Origin: Alkalihalobacillus sp. CinArs1
GTDB lineage: Bacteria; Bacillota; Bacilli; Bacillales; Guptibacillaceae
Direction: 5' to 3'
NCBI RefSeq assembly: GCF_947387515.1
Contig: NZ_CANDOB010000001.1
Coordinates: 1,550,001-1,614,000 of the forward strand
Length of the DNA stretch: 64,000 bases
Part shown: in pieces, positions 42,162 through 51,395 of the stretch
Layout of the letters: every line of letters begins with the position of its first letter
How positions within the stretch are numbered: position 1 is the stretch's first letter
The notes under the pieces: generated by a model
Seen by the model: the letters and a program-made list of their open reading frames with translations, nothing else
What the model was told of the DNA's origin: nothing
Database searches by the model: none
Program-made: the position numbers and the translations under genes

Positions 42162-43892
42162 ATGAACGTTGTTGTTAGTACGCTGAACGCCAAATATATT
42201 CATACATGTCTTGCTCTACGCTACCTGAAAGCTTCTGCCGCACCGGAATTCGATGTAAAGATGGCTGAGTATACGATCAAAGACCCCGTTATGAATATTG
42301 TTAGTGACCTTCACTCCACGAAGCCCGATGTCCTCGGGTTCAGCTGTTATATATGGAATATTGAAGAAACGCTCCCAGTTATCGAGATGCTGAAAAAAGT
42401 GAACCCTTCTCTTAAGATCGTACTTGGCGGTCCTGAAGTTTCGTATGATGTATACGATTGGCTCGATCGGATCCCTGAGGTGGATTACATCGTCATGGGA
42501 GAAGGGGAAGCTACGTTTAAAGAGCTTCTAAAGCGTATTGAAGCTGGTGAGTCAGTAGACGACGTGAAAGGCATCGCTTTTCGAAAAGATGGAAAGAATC
42601 ATATCAACCCTACTGCTGTGAAGCTTTCGTTGAGTGATATCCCTTCCCCTTTTCGCTTTGAAGAGGACCGCGCAGAATTAGGACGGCGTGTAACGTATGT
42701 AGAGACGAGTCGAGGGTGCCCTTATTCCTGTCAGTTTTGCTTGTCCTCCATCGAAGTGGGTGTTCGGTATTTTCCGGTCGAGCGCATGAAAGATGAACTT
42801 CTTTACTTGATGGATAACGGAGCAAAAACGATTAAGTTTGTTGACAGAACGTTTAACATCCGAAGAAATTACGCGATCGATCTGTTTCAATTCCTTATCG
42901 ACCACCACCGACCTGGGTGCGTTTTTCAGTTTGAAATTACGGCAGACATCATGCGACCTGAAGTTTTGGAATTTCTTAACCGTGAAGCACCTCCTGGCCT
43001 GTTTCGTTTTGAAATCGGCATTCAATCTACGAACGATGCGACGAATGAGCTCGTGATGCGAAAGCAAAACTTCGAAAAGCTTGCGAGAACCATTACGATG
43101 GTCAAAGACGGTGGAAAGATCGATCAACACCTGGATTTGATCGCTGGACTCCCTGAGGAAGATTACAACTCGTTTCGTAAAACGTTCAACGATGTCTTTG
43201 CATTTCGACCAGAAGAGCTACAGCTTGGTTTTCTAAAGATGTTAAGAGGCACCGGGGTTCGGATTAATGCAGCAAACCATGGTTACCTCTACATGGACCA
43301 CGCTCCGTATGAAATACTAGGAAACAATGTATTGTCCTTTGATGACATCATCCGAATTAAGCAGGTTGAAGATGTGTTAGAAAAGTACTGGAATGATCAT
43401 CGCATGGATCGTACGATCGAGTACCTTGTCACAGAGGTTTTCGATTCTCCGTTCGATTTTTTCCAGGAGTTTGGAAGCTACTGGGAAGAAAACGGATGGT
43501 CTCGGATCGGTCATCAGCTTGAAGATCTGTTTAAAAGACTTGCGACCTTCCTTAGGAGCCGAGCACCTGAACAAATCGATCAGATCATTGCTCTTATGAA
43601 GATCGATTACTTAACGAACGCTAAAACGAAACCACGAACGGTTTGGTGGGAAAATCGTCTTGAGAAAGCAACTCAGCTATCTCTTCTTCATACACTTGCA
43701 GATACGCCTCAGTTACTTGGGGAAAGGTTCAAATCGTTGAGCCTTACACAGAGAGAACTTCAAAAGCATACGATCGTCGATACGATGATAAATAACGGTG
43801 AAAAGAAGCTTCTTGTTGTTTACTATGATCCGAAAACCTCAAGAAGTGAACTCTTTCAGTCATCTCTTCCATCTCAGCACTCTGTTTCATAA
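42162..43892 (+). CDS. B12-binding domain radical SAM protein
   Basis: A 576-residue protein. Residues 1-140 form a B12-binding-like Rossmann domain (VVVSTLNAKYIHTCLALRYL, KPDVLGFSCYIWN, IVLGGPEVSYD); the radical SAM domain follows with GCPYSCQFC (Cys about 186, 190 and 193) for the 4Fe-4S cluster. A C-terminal DUF4080-like region completes it. Substrate not known; members of this class modify diverse metabolites or tRNA. ATG at 42162, AGGAG 8 bases upstream. Followed by a terminator. Confidence 0.87.
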   Translation: MNVVVSTLNAKYIHTCLALRYLKASAAPEFDVKMAEYTIKDPVMNIVSDLHSTKPDVLGFSCYIWNIEETLPVIEMLKKVNPSLKIVLGGPEVSYDVYDWLDRIPEVDYIVMGEGEATFKELLKRIEAGESVDDVKGIAFRKDGKNHINPTAVKLSLSDIPSPFRFEEDRAELGRRVTYVETSRGCPYSCQFCLSSIEVGVRYFPVERMKDELLYLMDNGAKTIKFVDRTFNIRRNYAIDLFQFLIDHHRPGCVFQFEITADIMRPEVLEFLNREAPPGLFRFEIGIQSTNDATNELVMRKQNFEKLARTITMVKDGGKIDQHLDLIAGLPEEDYNSFRKTFNDVFAFRPEELQLGFLKMLRGTGVRINAANHGYLYMDHAPYEILGNNVLSFDDIIRIKQVEDVLEKYWNDHRMDRTIEYLVTEVFDSPFDFFQEFGSYWEENGWSRIGHQLEDLFKRLATFLRSRAPEQIDQIIALMKIDYLTNAKTKPRTVWWENRLEKATQLSLLHTLADTPQLLGERFKSLSLTQRELQKHTIVDTMINNGEKKLLVVYYDPKTSRSELFQSSLPSQHSVS

Positions 43893-43899
43893 ACGAAAC

Positions 43900-43932
43900 T
43901 AGCATTTCGTACGTTACGAAATGCTTTTTTTG
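43900..43932 (+). terminator. Terminator of the radical SAM gene
   Basis: Stem AGCATTTCGTA / TACGAAATGCT, then TTTTTTT. Confidence 0.93.
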
Positions 43933-43966
43933 TTGCCGTTCTGTCGACATTCTTCGAGCATATGTG

Positions 43967-43982
43967 AGTGGTGCCTGTCACC
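43967..43982. repeat. GTGGTGCCTGTCACC motif
   Basis: A short motif with partial symmetry (GGTGCCTGTCACC). A near copy (GTGGTACCTGTCAC) lies at 46478-46491. Such intergenic motifs occur in Bacillus genomes; purpose unknown. Confidence 0.45.
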
Positions 43983-44067
43983 TGTCATTTAAAGGATTAT
44001 GTTGTTAGGGGACGAATTAATTAAGTAAACCTTGTCGGGGCTCAGTCCGACACGATGGAGGGATAAG

Positions 44068-45525
44068 ATGTCACTAGTAGATTTGGATGCCGTTTCCCTG
44101 TCAAAGAAGATTGCAAGTAGAGAAGTTTCGTCTTCTCAAGTTGTCAAAACGTATATCGACCAGCTTAAATCGATCAACCCTACTCTGAACTGTCTGGTTG
44201 AAGACCGTTTTGATAAGGCACTCGAAGAAGCCAAACTTGCAGACTATACTCTTGCAACTAAAAAGGCAGAAGGTCGTTTGTTCGGTGTTCCGATCAGTGT
44301 GAAGGAATGCTTTCACGTGGAGGGGATGTACACAACCGGAGGACTTAGCTATCGTACAACACATCGTGAAAAGCAAGATGCCCACGTTGTGAAACGCTTA
44401 AAGGACGAGGGTGCGATCATTTTAGGTAAATCGAATACTCCGCAGCTTTGTTTTTGTCAGGAGACGGATAATAAACACTATGGAAGGACAAACAATCCCT
44501 GGGACATCACTCGAACGGCTGGGGGATCAAGTGGTGGCGAGGCAAGCTTGATCGCTGCAGGAGGTGCAGCTGTTGGAATCGGATCAGATATCGGAGGATC
44601 AATTCGGATACCTGCTCATTTTAATGGTGTCATAGGGTTCAAGTCTGGTAATCGCCAAGTATCCCACGAAGGAACCTTTCCTTTCGTTCACATTCGTGAA
44701 CAGGAGCGGATGCTTGGGATTGGGGCGATAAGTAAATCCGTTCGAGATGCACGATTGATCAACCAGATCATCTCAGATGAACGTTCGGAAACATCTAGCT
44801 TGGATGAATTTAAACTCGTTTTCCCAACTCCTCATCACCGTATTCCGATTAACCGTGAGACGTTTCAGCTTCTCTCGAGTATTCGTGATACATTTACAGA
44901 AGAAATCGACACCGAGCAGAATAACCCTCCATTCTTTAATGAAGCAGCACTTCTTTGGCAACAGATCATGTCGATCGACGGTGGCGCATCTCTTGCTAAA
45001 CTTATGAGTGAAGATGGAAGCGCCGTACCGATTGCAGAATACATGAAGGAGAAGTTTTTCAAAACCTCTTCTGTTCATTCCTACTTATCTTGGGCATTAA
45101 TCGGAGCAAAACTCTTTAAGCCGAATCGAAAACAGACGGACAACATCATTATGATGATCACCCGTGGTGAGGATCTCATTCAAGAGTATTTAGATAGACG
45201 TATACTAGTATTGCCGGTCTATCACACACCTGCTCCGCTGCATGGTGAACTATACCAAGAAATCTTCTCCATCAGAAGAACATTCTTAAACTATATGCCC
45301 TACGTTGCATACGCAAACGTATGGGGACTCCCCTCGCTCGTGGTCCCGATCGGAACGAGTAAAGAAGAAGGTTTACCAATCGGTGTTCAGCTTGTTAGTC
45401 GAAATGGAAACGAAGAAGCACTTTTTCAAATGGGAGAGAAACTTGAAGAGAAGTTTGGAGGATACAGAAGGTGTGATGCGTTCGATCAGCATTTGAATGA
45501 AGAAGCTGAAGCAGAACTCGTTTAA
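44068..45525 (+). CDS. Amidase signature family hydrolase
   Basis: A 485-residue amidase. Catalytic triad Lys79 (VPISVKE), Ser154 (GGSSGGE) and Ser178 (DIGGSIRIP) is intact. It is not GatA-like in context (no gatB or gatC), so a free amidase is more likely; substrate unknown. ATG at 44068 follows GGAGGG. It precedes the EamA exporter by 26 bases and may share its transcript. Confidence 0.9.
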   Translation: MSLVDLDAVSLSKKIASREVSSSQVVKTYIDQLKSINPTLNCLVEDRFDKALEEAKLADYTLATKKAEGRLFGVPISVKECFHVEGMYTTGGLSYRTTHREKQDAHVVKRLKDEGAIILGKSNTPQLCFCQETDNKHYGRTNNPWDITRTAGGSSGGEASLIAAGGAAVGIGSDIGGSIRIPAHFNGVIGFKSGNRQVSHEGTFPFVHIREQERMLGIGAISKSVRDARLINQIISDERSETSSLDEFKLVFPTPHHRIPINRETFQLLSSIRDTFTEEIDTEQNNPPFFNEAALLWQQIMSIDGGASLAKLMSEDGSAVPIAEYMKEKFFKTSSVHSYLSWALIGAKLFKPNRKQTDNIIMMITRGEDLIQEYLDRRILVLPVYHTPAPLHGELYQEIFSIRRTFLNYMPYVAYANVWGLPSLVVPIGTSKEEGLPIGVQLVSRNGNEEALFQMGEKLEEKFGGYRRCDAFDQHLNEEAEAELV

Positions 45526-45551
45526 TAGCTTACTAAGAGAGAGAAGGAATA

Positions 45552-46472
45552 TTGTTGTCTACTTCCCAACAAAAAAAGTCGTATGTGGCGATCGCAATTG
45601 CGGTTGCTTTTATTTCAACATCAGCGGTTATGGTTAAGCTAACGTCCGCTCCTGCCTCGATCATCGCGATGTACCGCCTGATCTTTGCGACTTGCTTGAT
45701 GGTGCCCCTCGTAATCTTCCGGTACCGAGGCGAGTTCAAACGAGTTAGCAAAAGAGACTGGGTTTTTGGAACCCTTGCAGGCATTAGCCTCGCTTTTCAT
45801 TTTATACTTTGGTTCGAGTCACTCAACTACACTTCAGTTGCAAGTTCTGTAGTACTCGTAACGCTTCAGCCATTATTTGCTTTTATCGGAACTTATCTAT
45901 TTTTTAAAGAAAAACTATCTTGGCCTGCAATTGTTGGTGGAATGACCGCCATTGCAGGTTCTATTGTGATTAGCTGGGGAGATTTCAGAGTGAGCGGCAT
46001 CGCCCTTTTCGGGGACATGCTTGCCCTCACTGCTTGTGCGATGGTGACGGGTTATTTGTTATTCGGTCAAAACGTTCGGAAACGACTGGACCTTATCCCG
46101 TATACATTCATCGTATATGGAATCGCAGCCATCACACTCATCCTCTATAATGCTGTACTCACGTACCCCTTCATTGGTTACGCAGGATCAGATTGGATGA
46201 TGTTTGTTCTTTTAGCGGTCTTTCCTACTTTACTAGGACATTCACTATTAAACTGGTCAGTGAAATGGGTCAGTGTTAACGTTATCGCCATGAGCATTCT
46301 ATTTGAGCCCATCGGAGCTAGCATTCTTGCATATCTCCTGCTCGGCGAGACACTGCACCTCCTGCAGTGGGTAGGAGGCGGGATCATTTTGACTGGACTC
46401 TTCATATTCACAAGAACGTATCAGCGAGAGGTCCTATATGATGAGCACACAGTTCGACAGAGTTCAACATAA
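45552..46472 (+). CDS. EamA/DMT family transporter
   Basis: A 306-residue membrane protein with ten segments, two EamA repeats: SKLT-like PASIIAMYRLIFATCLMVP in the first and HSLLNWSVKWVSVNVIAM then EPIGASILAYLLLGETL in the second. Export of metabolites or amino acids is the family role; substrate unknown. Start is TTG (45552 or 45555) after AGAAGGA. Confidence 0.88.
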   Translation: MLSTSQQKKSYVAIAIAVAFISTSAVMVKLTSAPASIIAMYRLIFATCLMVPLVIFRYRGEFKRVSKRDWVFGTLAGISLAFHFILWFESLNYTSVASSVVLVTLQPLFAFIGTYLFFKEKLSWPAIVGGMTAIAGSIVISWGDFRVSGIALFGDMLALTACAMVTGYLLFGQNVRKRLDLIPYTFIVYGIAAITLILYNAVLTYPFIGYAGSDWMMFVLLAVFPTLLGHSLLNWSVKWVSVNVIAMSILFEPIGASILAYLLLGETLHLLQWVGGGIILTGLFIFTRTYQREVLYDEHTVRQSST

Positions 46473-46487
46473 ACCGGGTGGTACCTG

Positions 46488-47246
46488 TCACTTCATCTTA
46501 GGGCATGTTTTGCAGCAGCGGCCGTCATCTGACGCTTGATCGAAAAGGCAACAGGTTCTTCGAAAGCGTTGTTTGCCGTTCGCTGTTTCTTCTTTTTCTG
46601 TGTGATATTGAATGAATGGATTCACGCCACACGTAAAGCTCGTGCACTGAAACTCTTTTAGTAGATAGTGAAAATCTTCTTGGATCCTAGCTAGTTGTTC
46701 TTCGCCTGCATCCTTCTGAAGCTCCGTTTCGTACAACCAAAATAAATAGATCGCAGCATTTTCCCATAGAATCGTAGGTGAAAGTTTTGTAGATCCTACG
46801 ATGGTCTCGATAAGTGGAGCAAGGTTTTTATTGATCAACTCATCAGCAAGTTTTGCTCTCATCTCGCTTCTCGTTGCTGATTTACTCATCGTGTCATTCG
46901 GCAGAACAAAGTTCATCATCCATGGTGTCGTACTTGTATCGACGTTGTACTTAAGCATTTCTGGCCCAGCGACAATAGGCTTATTCCATTTCGTGAACGA
47001 ATACAAGAAAGGGACGAGAAGCATGAATGCATATCGCTTTACAAACTGCGATCCTGCGACGATCAAGGAAGGAAAGTGGCCTTCATCTACAAGTTTCTGA
47101 AGGAAACGTTTCAGATGATCTGCATCAAGTAGATCTTTCACTTCTCCGAGTTGACCGGTAGCTGAAGGGTCCACTCCAACATGTAGTCTTAGCTTCTCAA
47201 GTATCGCCTTTTCTTCATTACTAAACGTTTGCGGTTTGGCTAGCAT
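46488..47246 (-). CDS. FhuF-like ferric siderophore reductase / 2Fe-2S protein
   Basis: A 252-residue protein whose C-terminus has the FhuF cysteine set: TCCLFDQASDDGRCCKTCP (Cys-Cys-x10-Cys-x2-Cys form), a 2Fe-2S site. The body (VKRYAFMLLVPFLYSFTKW and FTCGVNPF) fits the FhuF/IucA-C-terminal family. It probably reduces ferric siderophores in the cytosol. ATG at 47246 overlaps the ATPase gene by 26 bases; GGGGAG upstream. Last gene of the iron operon. Confidence 0.85.
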   Translation of the reverse strand: MLAKPQTFSNEEKAILEKLRLHVGVDPSATGQLGEVKDLLDADHLKRFLQKLVDEGHFPSLIVAGSQFVKRYAFMLLVPFLYSFTKWNKPIVAGPEMLKYNVDTSTTPWMMNFVLPNDTMSKSATRSEMRAKLADELINKNLAPLIETIVGSTKLSPTILWENAAIYLFWLYETELQKDAGEEQLARIQEDFHYLLKEFQCTSFTCGVNPFIQYHTEKEETANGKQRFRRTCCLFDQASDDGRCCKTCPKMK

Positions 47247-48036
47247 GAATGTTTCTCCCCTTTCCATGTGGTACACATAATGGCGTCCCAAAGAGCGGAT
47301 CCTCTAGTATGTTGCAGTCCAGTCCGAATACATCCTTCACAAGGTCGACTGATATAATATCCTCAGGTTTTCCTTGGTCATAAATCCCTTTATCTTTCAC
47401 TGCGATAATGTGGTCTGCATACCTGCACGCAAGGTTCAAGTCATGCAGAACCATAACGATCGTACGGTTATCGCGTCTGTTTAATTCAAACAAGAGATCC
47501 AGCACTTCGACCTGATGAGCAAGGTCGAGGTACGTTGTTGGTTCATCTAACAGAATAATATTTGTATCCTGAGCGAGTGTCAGCGCGATCCACGCTCGCT
47601 GTCGCTGTCCGCCTGACAGAGAATCAACGCTCCGCTCTGCTAATTCTTCAAGATTCGTAGACTTTAATGCTCTCTGGACGGCTTCCTCATCTTCTTCCTT
47701 CCACTGATTCAACCAGCTTTGATATGGATAGCGCCCTTGCTTGACGAGTTGAAGCACAGTAAGACCTTCAGGTGCAACCGGACCTTGAGGAAGAATAGCC
47801 ATCTTACGTGCGATCTCTTTCGTATGCATGCTTGAAATTGCTTCTCCATCAAGCACAACTCCACCAGAATGTGGTTTTAAGAGACGCGCTAAACTTCTCA
47901 GTAGCGTTGATTTCCCACATCCGTTCGCACCGATCAATACACTCAGTTCCCCTTCAGGAATAAGCAAATTCAAATCTTCTATAACGGTATGTTCACCGTA
48001 TCCCAATGTAAGGTCTTTTGTCTGCAAAGCATACAT
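47221..48036 (-). CDS. Siderophore ABC transporter ATP-binding protein (FecE/FhuC type)
   Basis: A 271-residue ATPase. Walker A GANGCGKST, signature LSGGQRQRAW, Walker B IILLDEPTTYLDL and the His switch VLHDLNLACRYAD are all present. ATG at 48036 is 5 bases after GAGGTGA. Fed by the two permeases upstream. Confidence 0.94.
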   Translation of the reverse strand: MYALQTKDLTLGYGEHTVIEDLNLLIPEGELSVLIGANGCGKSTLLRSLARLLKPHSGGVVLDGEAISSMHTKEIARKMAILPQGPVAPEGLTVLQLVKQGRYPYQSWLNQWKEEDEEAVQRALKSTNLEELAERSVDSLSGGQRQRAWIALTLAQDTNIILLDEPTTYLDLAHQVEVLDLLFELNRRDNRTIVMVLHDLNLACRYADHIIAVKDKGIYDQGKPEDIISVDLVKDVFGLDCNILEDPLFGTPLCVPHGKGRNIHASQTANV

Positions 48037-48054
48037 GGCTTTCACCTCGTCAAT

Positions 48055-49104
48055 TTATAAGTTTCTAGAGCGATAGAGTAAGTAAACAAAGTAAGGGGCT
48101 CCGATCGCTGCTGTAAACACACCCGCTGGAACTTCTAGAGGTGAAAACAGCGTCCTACCGATCAAATCCGCAATGATGACAAGCATACTTCCTACCAGTG
48201 CTGAGGCAGGAACGAGGACACCAAAGGACGCCCCGACTAGTTTTCTTGCAATGTGTGGTGCCATCAAGCCAACAAAGCCGATTCCTCCTGCAAATGCGAC
48301 TGCACCACCAGCAAGCCCAGTACTGATAAACAAAAGAACGATTCGGTCTCTCATGAGAATGGCCCCTGCGCCTTTTGCGACATCGTCACCTAGCTCCTGG
48401 AGGTTAACGCGCCTTGAATACACCATCAACACGAGTAGTAATATCGCGACCCATGGGAGAAGAGTGAGAACATCCTTCCCATTCGTCCCATGAACACTCC
48501 CTGTAATCCATATATTTGCATCTGAGGCTCTGTAAATAGGTCCAACAATCATGAGAAGCGTCGTGAGTGCTTGAAGAACGGCGGCAAGCCCTATTCCGAT
48601 CAACACAAGCCTGATTGGAGAGATCCCATTTTTATATGAGAGAACGAACACGAGAAATCCAGTTGCGATTGCACCAATAAATGAAGCAAGAGGCAGCCAT
48701 TGGATACTGACAGTAAGGGCGTTTGCTCGATCGCTAAAAATCGTCAAGAAGCCAATCGTTGCAAGAGCTCCTCCCCATGTGATCCCTAGTATATCTGGTG
48801 AAGCGAGCGGGTTCCGTATCATCCCTTGCAGAATGGCTCCAGAAACAGCTAACGCTCCACCTGCAAGGATCGCCATGGCTACTCTAGGAAAACGAAACTG
48901 TTTTACTACGAGTTCATTCATCTCAGTTCCATATCCAAAAAGCGCTTTTCCAACTTCAACAGGCGTCATAAAGATCTCACCGACTCCTATACTGATCAGC
49001 CCTGCTAAGATAACGAATAAACCGAGGATGAATGTCATCCACACTGCTCTTCGATCGATTAAATATGAAAATAATTTCGTTCTGAAGGAAGCATATTTCA
49101 TCAT
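48055..49104 (-). CDS. FecCD family iron-siderophore permease (second subunit)
   Basis: A 349-residue permease with about nine segments. The FecCD pattern LAGGALAVSGAILQGMIRNPLASPDILGI and the C-terminal AFAGGIGFVGLMAPHIARKL and PAGVFTAAIGAPYFVYLL are clear. It overlaps the upstream permease by 4 bases. Confidence 0.94.
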   Translation of the reverse strand: MMKYASFRTKLFSYLIDRRAVWMTFILGLFVILAGLISIGVGEIFMTPVEVGKALFGYGTEMNELVVKQFRFPRVAMAILAGGALAVSGAILQGMIRNPLASPDILGITWGGALATIGFLTIFSDRANALTVSIQWLPLASFIGAIATGFLVFVLSYKNGISPIRLVLIGIGLAAVLQALTTLLMIVGPIYRASDANIWITGSVHGTNGKDVLTLLPWVAILLLVLMVYSRRVNLQELGDDVAKGAGAILMRDRIVLLFISTGLAGGAVAFAGGIGFVGLMAPHIARKLVGASFGVLVPASALVGSMLVIIADLIGRTLFSPLEVPAGVFTAAIGAPYFVYLLYRSRNL

Positions 49105-50108
49105 AGCTTTGTAAACTCCCTTCGAGCGATATAGATAAAGAACGGAGCTCCGATGACAGCGGTCAGCACCCCAACAGGTGCCTCTAGTGGCATGATGACA
49201 TACCGTGCTGCAATATCTGCTAGTAACAGGAGAACTGCCCCAAAGATAGCGCTGTATGGAATCACCCAGCGATAGTCAAAACCTACAACATAGCGCGCTA
49301 GATGGGGTACGACGATTCCGATCAAGCTGATGGGGCCCGCGATCGCAACCGATCCTCCCGCAAGCAAGACGATAAAGATGGCTGCCATCACTTTTACAAG
49401 AAGCGTTCGCTGTCCAAGCCCAACCGCAACATCTTCTCCCATAACGAGTGTGTTGATTTTTGAACTGATCAGAATGGAGCCGATCAAGCCGATACAGATG
49501 TAAGGCAAAACCGAAATTAGAATGGAAAGACTGCGTCCTTCAACAGATCCTGCTAACCAAAAAAGAACGTCTTCTAGCGCTTTCTCGTTCAGTACGAGCA
49601 TCCCCTGTGTTAGAGAAGAGAACATCGCAGCGATCGCTGCCCCAGCGAGCGTTAGCTTCATTGGAGTAAGACCTTCTCTTCCTAATGATCCAAGCGCATA
49701 CACGATGACTGAAGCAACCGCTGCTCCTAAAAATGCTAGCCAGCTAAACACTGTGAGTGAGGACACAGAAAAAAACGTCACTGCAATGACGATCATAAAG
49801 CTCGCTCCTGCATTCACACCTAGTATTGAAGGAGATGCAAGAGGGTTTCGTGTGATCGCCTGCATCAGTGCACCAGCTACCCCAAGACTAGCTCCTACCG
49901 TCGCTCCTATAAAAGCTCGTGGCACGCGGTTTTCTCTTATAATGATATGTTCATTACTTCCATCAAATTTAGTGAATGACTTCCAGGCCGTTTCCCAGGA
50001 AATGCTCGTTAGACCGTAGACAACGCTCATCGCCATCAAGATCATTACGATAATTACTCCAAAAGCAATTCCCAGCCACCTTAACGTCATAGGTTTTATG
50101 CTTGTCAT
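49101..50108 (-). CDS. FecCD family iron-siderophore permease (first subunit)
   Basis: A 335-residue permease, paralogue of the next gene: GASLGVAGALMQAITRNPLASPSILGVNAGA, VAIAGPISLIGIVVPHLARYVVG and APVGVLTAVIGAPFFIYIARR. First gene of the minus-strand iron operon, starting 68 bases from the first Fur box, and facing the binding protein gene. Confidence 0.94.
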   Translation of the reverse strand: MTSIKPMTLRWLGIAFGVIIVMILMAMSVVYGLTSISWETAWKSFTKFDGSNEHIIIRENRVPRAFIGATVGASLGVAGALMQAITRNPLASPSILGVNAGASFMIVIAVTFFSVSSLTVFSWLAFLGAAVASVIVYALGSLGREGLTPMKLTLAGAAIAAMFSSLTQGMLVLNEKALEDVLFWLAGSVEGRSLSILISVLPYICIGLIGSILISSKINTLVMGEDVAVGLGQRTLLVKVMAAIFIVLLAGGSVAIAGPISLIGIVVPHLARYVVGFDYRWVIPYSAIFGAVLLLLADIAARYVIMPLEAPVGVLTAVIGAPFFIYIARREFTKL

Positions 50109-50175
50109 TTTATTAGTCCCTTTCTAAACCTTCCAAATTAAGTGTAGAAAAAGTTTGAAAGCGTGTCAATGATTT

Positions 50176-50190
50176 TGAGAATCACTATCA
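50176..50190. promoter_or_regulatory. Fur box, permease operon side
   Basis: TGAGAATCACTATCA differs from the 15-base core TGATAATNATTATCA at two positions. It is near the permease operon start. Confidence 0.8.
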
Positions 50191-50198
50191 ATTAAATG

Positions 50199-50227
50199 TT
50201 GACACATGTTTGACAATTAAGTATCAT
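50199..50227 (+). promoter_or_regulatory. Sigma-A promoter of the binding protein gene
   Basis: TTGACA (50199-50204), 17 bases, TATCAT (50222-50227). The predicted start near 50234 is just before the second Fur box. Confidence 0.75.
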
Positions 50228-50239
50228 AAACATCGTAAA

Positions 50240-50254
50240 TGAAAATGATTATCA
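50240..50254. promoter_or_regulatory. Fur box, binding protein side
   Basis: TGAAAATGATTATCA, one difference from the core Fur consensus, overlapping the expected transcript start. Confidence 0.9.
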
Positions 50255-50279
50255 ATTCTACATAAGGGGGGTACAAGCT

Positions 50280-51242
50280 ATGCTTAAAAAAGGATGGATG
50301 ATTACGTTACTAGCAGTCATGATGATCCTTGCAGCTTGTGGAACTAACGGAGGAAATACAAATAACCAGGAATCAACAGGAGATGACTCTTCTGAAAGCT
50401 CAGAAACTCGTACAGTGGAACACGCAATGGGTGAAACCGAAGTGCCTGCTGAACCAGAGAAAGTCGTTATTCTAACAAATGAAGGGACAGAAGCTCTTCT
50501 TGCACTAGGTGTAACACCAGTTGGTGCCGTTCAATCTTGGTTAGGGGATCCTTGGTACGAACATATCTCTGAAGATATGAAAGACGTCGAAGTAGTTGGA
50601 ACAGAAAGTGAAGTTAACCTTGAAGCAATCGCTGCTCTTAAACCTGATCTCATCATCGGTAACAAGCTACGTCAAGAAGCTGTTTATGATCAACTAAGCT
50701 CAATCGCTCCTACTGTTTTCTCTGAAACGTTGAAAGGCGACTGGCAAGAAAACTTTAACTTCTATTCAAAAGCAATGAACATGGAAGACAAAGGGAAAGA
50801 AGTTATGAACGCTTATAATGAGCGTATCGATTCAATGAGCTCTGAACTTGGTGAGCAACTAGACAAAAAAGTCTCTGTTGTTCGTTTCCTTGCAGGAACA
50901 ACAAGAATCTACTATAAAGATTCATTCTCAGGTGTAATTCTAGAACAGCTAGGCTTTGCTCGACCTGAATCACAGCAAAAAGAAGACTTTGCTGAAGAAG
51001 TAACAAAAGAACGCATCCCAGAAATGGACGGAGATGTCCTCTTCTACTTCACTTATGAAGCTGGAGATGGTGAAGCTAACTCAACAGAAGAAGAATGGAC
51101 GAACGATCCATTATGGAACAACCTCGAAGTTGTTAAAGAAGGAAATGTTCATGAAGTGAGCGATGCTATCTGGAACACGTCAGGCGGCGTTATTTCAGCA
51201 AACAAAACACTTGATGACATCGAAAAAATTTTCTTGAAGTAA
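50280..51242 (+). CDS. Iron-siderophore substrate-binding lipoprotein
   Basis: A 320-residue FhuD/FecB-type lipoprotein. Lipobox LAAC (Cys20), then a Ser/Thr/Glu-rich linker; the PBP domain has EPEKVVILTNEGTEALLALGVTPVGAV and LEAIAALKPDLIIGN. Divergent from its permeases, with two Fur boxes between. Siderophore not identified. Confidence 0.94.
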   Translation: MLKKGWMITLLAVMMILAACGTNGGNTNNQESTGDDSSESSETRTVEHAMGETEVPAEPEKVVILTNEGTEALLALGVTPVGAVQSWLGDPWYEHISEDMKDVEVVGTESEVNLEAIAALKPDLIIGNKLRQEAVYDQLSSIAPTVFSETLKGDWQENFNFYSKAMNMEDKGKEVMNAYNERIDSMSSELGEQLDKKVSVVRFLAGTTRIYYKDSFSGVILEQLGFARPESQQKEDFAEEVTKERIPEMDGDVLFYFTYEAGDGEANSTEEEWTNDPLWNNLEVVKEGNVHEVSDAIWNTSGGVISANKTLDDIEKIFLK

Positions 51243-51245
51243 TCT

Positions 51246-51273
51246 AAAACCCGGTCTGTGACCGGGTTTTTCA
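51246..51273 (+). terminator. Terminator of the binding protein gene
   Basis: Stem AAAACCCGGTC / GACCGGGTTTT, then T run. Confidence 0.93.
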
Positions 51274-51395
51274 TTTTTTATCAAGCTAGACAACCTTTGA
51301 CAACCCTCCACAAATTTTTCTTTACAAATATAGCAAGAAGACAGGTCTATCTCAGGTATAATAGAAGAAAGACTTCAATAGGAGGGGACATACAG

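Noticed and set aside
44032-45525. Amidase as GatA of the tRNA amidotransferase
   Set aside because: No gatB or gatC nearby and the surrounding genes are unrelated to translation.
49522-50019. 165-codon open frame opposite the FecCD permease
   Set aside because: Shadow of a well-supported permease gene; no family likeness and no ribosome site.
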